A stretch of DNA of 64,000 bases from Sphagnum compactum (lineage: Eukaryota > Bryophyta > Sphagnopsida > Sphagnales), in assembly GCA_965153455.1 (NCBI GenBank), contig OZ234497.1:3224001-3288000 (forward strand), written 5' to 3'. The notes beneath the pieces were generated by a model, which saw only the letters and a list, made by a program, of their open reading frames with translations, had not been told where the DNA came from and did not search any database. Of the stretch, positions 63,541-64,000 are shown in pieces (within the stretch, counting starts at the first letter, position 1; every line of letters starts with the position of its first letter). Both the position numbers and the translations under genes were made by a program.

Positions 63541-64000
63541 CATTGCTGCCACCGCTTTGCAGGTTTGCTCCTTTCCCCTTGAAGGATGGAGAATCCTTTC
63601 CCTTGAAAGATGCAGATTCATGGCTTTGTGGTTCAAGGGATGGAGAACCCTTTCCCTTGAAAGAGGAAGGGCCTCCTTTGATAGAAGCAGATTCGCGGAG
63701 GCTTTGTGATACAACAGGAGCTGGAAGCATCTGCTGACCTTCGAGACGCTGGAGATCAAATTTGTAGACAAGATTGCCTCCAACTCCAGGCTCATACCGC
63801 ATGGCCAGGGCTTTGTAAAGGCCAAGATATGTATATGATTCTGTTGTTGGGCTCTTCTTGTCTTTGTGGCCTCGAATAACACGAATGGGTTTCGAATGCT
63901 CAAAGCTATTCTTGAGAGCTTCATTACCTCTTGTCAGTACCTGATCTGCAACACTGTGTGCAGTGGGCGATCTGTGAGAGAGTCCTCCTTGCCCTGTGTA
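63541..64000 (-). CDS. SUVH: SUVH-type histone methyltransferase, SRA (YDG) domain exon, partial
   Basis: SUVH proteins bind methylated DNA through the SRA domain and methylate histone H3K9 through SET, in the nucleus. The exon enters at the right edge in frame: YTGQGG, then ADQVLTRGNEALKNSF, KPIRVIRGHKD, ESYTYLGLYKAL and GGNLVYKFDLQRLEGQ, which is the second half of an SRA domain as in plant SUVH proteins. After it comes a low-complexity linker with repeated SFKGKGSPS/SFKGKDSPS units. The exon most likely ends at 63541, where minus-strand AATG is followed by GTGAGTCAAG, a strong donor in phase 1. The frame stays open to 63431 if unspliced. The pre-SET and SET domains, expected downstream (leftward), were not found in this window, so it may be a truncated copy, an SRA-only protein or a gene whose later exons I missed. 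Confidence 0.85.

Overview
The window is plant nuclear DNA. It carries a multi-exon HAK/KUP/KT potassium transporter, the SRA exon of a plant-type SUVH histone methyltransferase, and a Ty3/gypsy chromovirus primed from initiator-Met tRNA. Genes are sparse (two in 64 kb) and sit at the two ends. The middle is AT-rich and packed with decayed transposons. That suggests a land plant with a large, transposon-rich genome. A probable site-specific-endonuclease type LINE makes me lean to a non-angiosperm (fern, lycophyte or gymnosperm), but the species cannot be fixed from the sequence.

Layout. 373-4476 (minus): a complete eight-exon HAK/KUP/KT transporter, all splice phases consistent, about 800 aa, with a GC-rich, CpG-rich upstream region at about 4.5-6.5 kb. 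8.56-19.1 kb: a three-layer nest. A decayed LINE (minus) was split by an older solo LTR (plus). That LTR was then split by a full-length Ty3/gypsy element of the same broad family (minus, 10037-16993, 820-bp LTRs, CATTT target duplication). The gag-pol frame of the young element is intact except for three nonsense codons. 25.0-27.1 kb: hAT-like transposase relic. 34.6 kb: a MITE inserted in another repeat. 36.5-37.7 kb: a second Ty3/gypsy pol relic. 42.8-43.6 kb: an unrecognised protein-like relic. 45.16-47.83 kb: a CACTA-like non-autonomous element whose interior is a minisatellite of about 1.3 kb. 52.3-52.8 kb: TNP2 (CACTA transposase) C-terminal relic. 54.3-54.95 kb: a terminal-inverted-repeat element. 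59.7-60.25 kb: a second hAT relic. 63541-64000 (minus): SRA exon of a SUVH-type gene running off the right edge.

The two genes are unrelated (K+ uptake; chromatin silencing) and show no operon-like relation. I found no clearly new multi-gene system. The most unusual items are: the missing aspartate in the signature motif of an otherwise intact K+ transporter; the minisatellite-filled CACTA element; the nested transposon stack, which gives a relative insertion order; the SRA exon with no visible SET exons downstream; and a conserved-looking but unidentified protein relic at 43 kb. No rRNA, tRNA or CRISPR was found.
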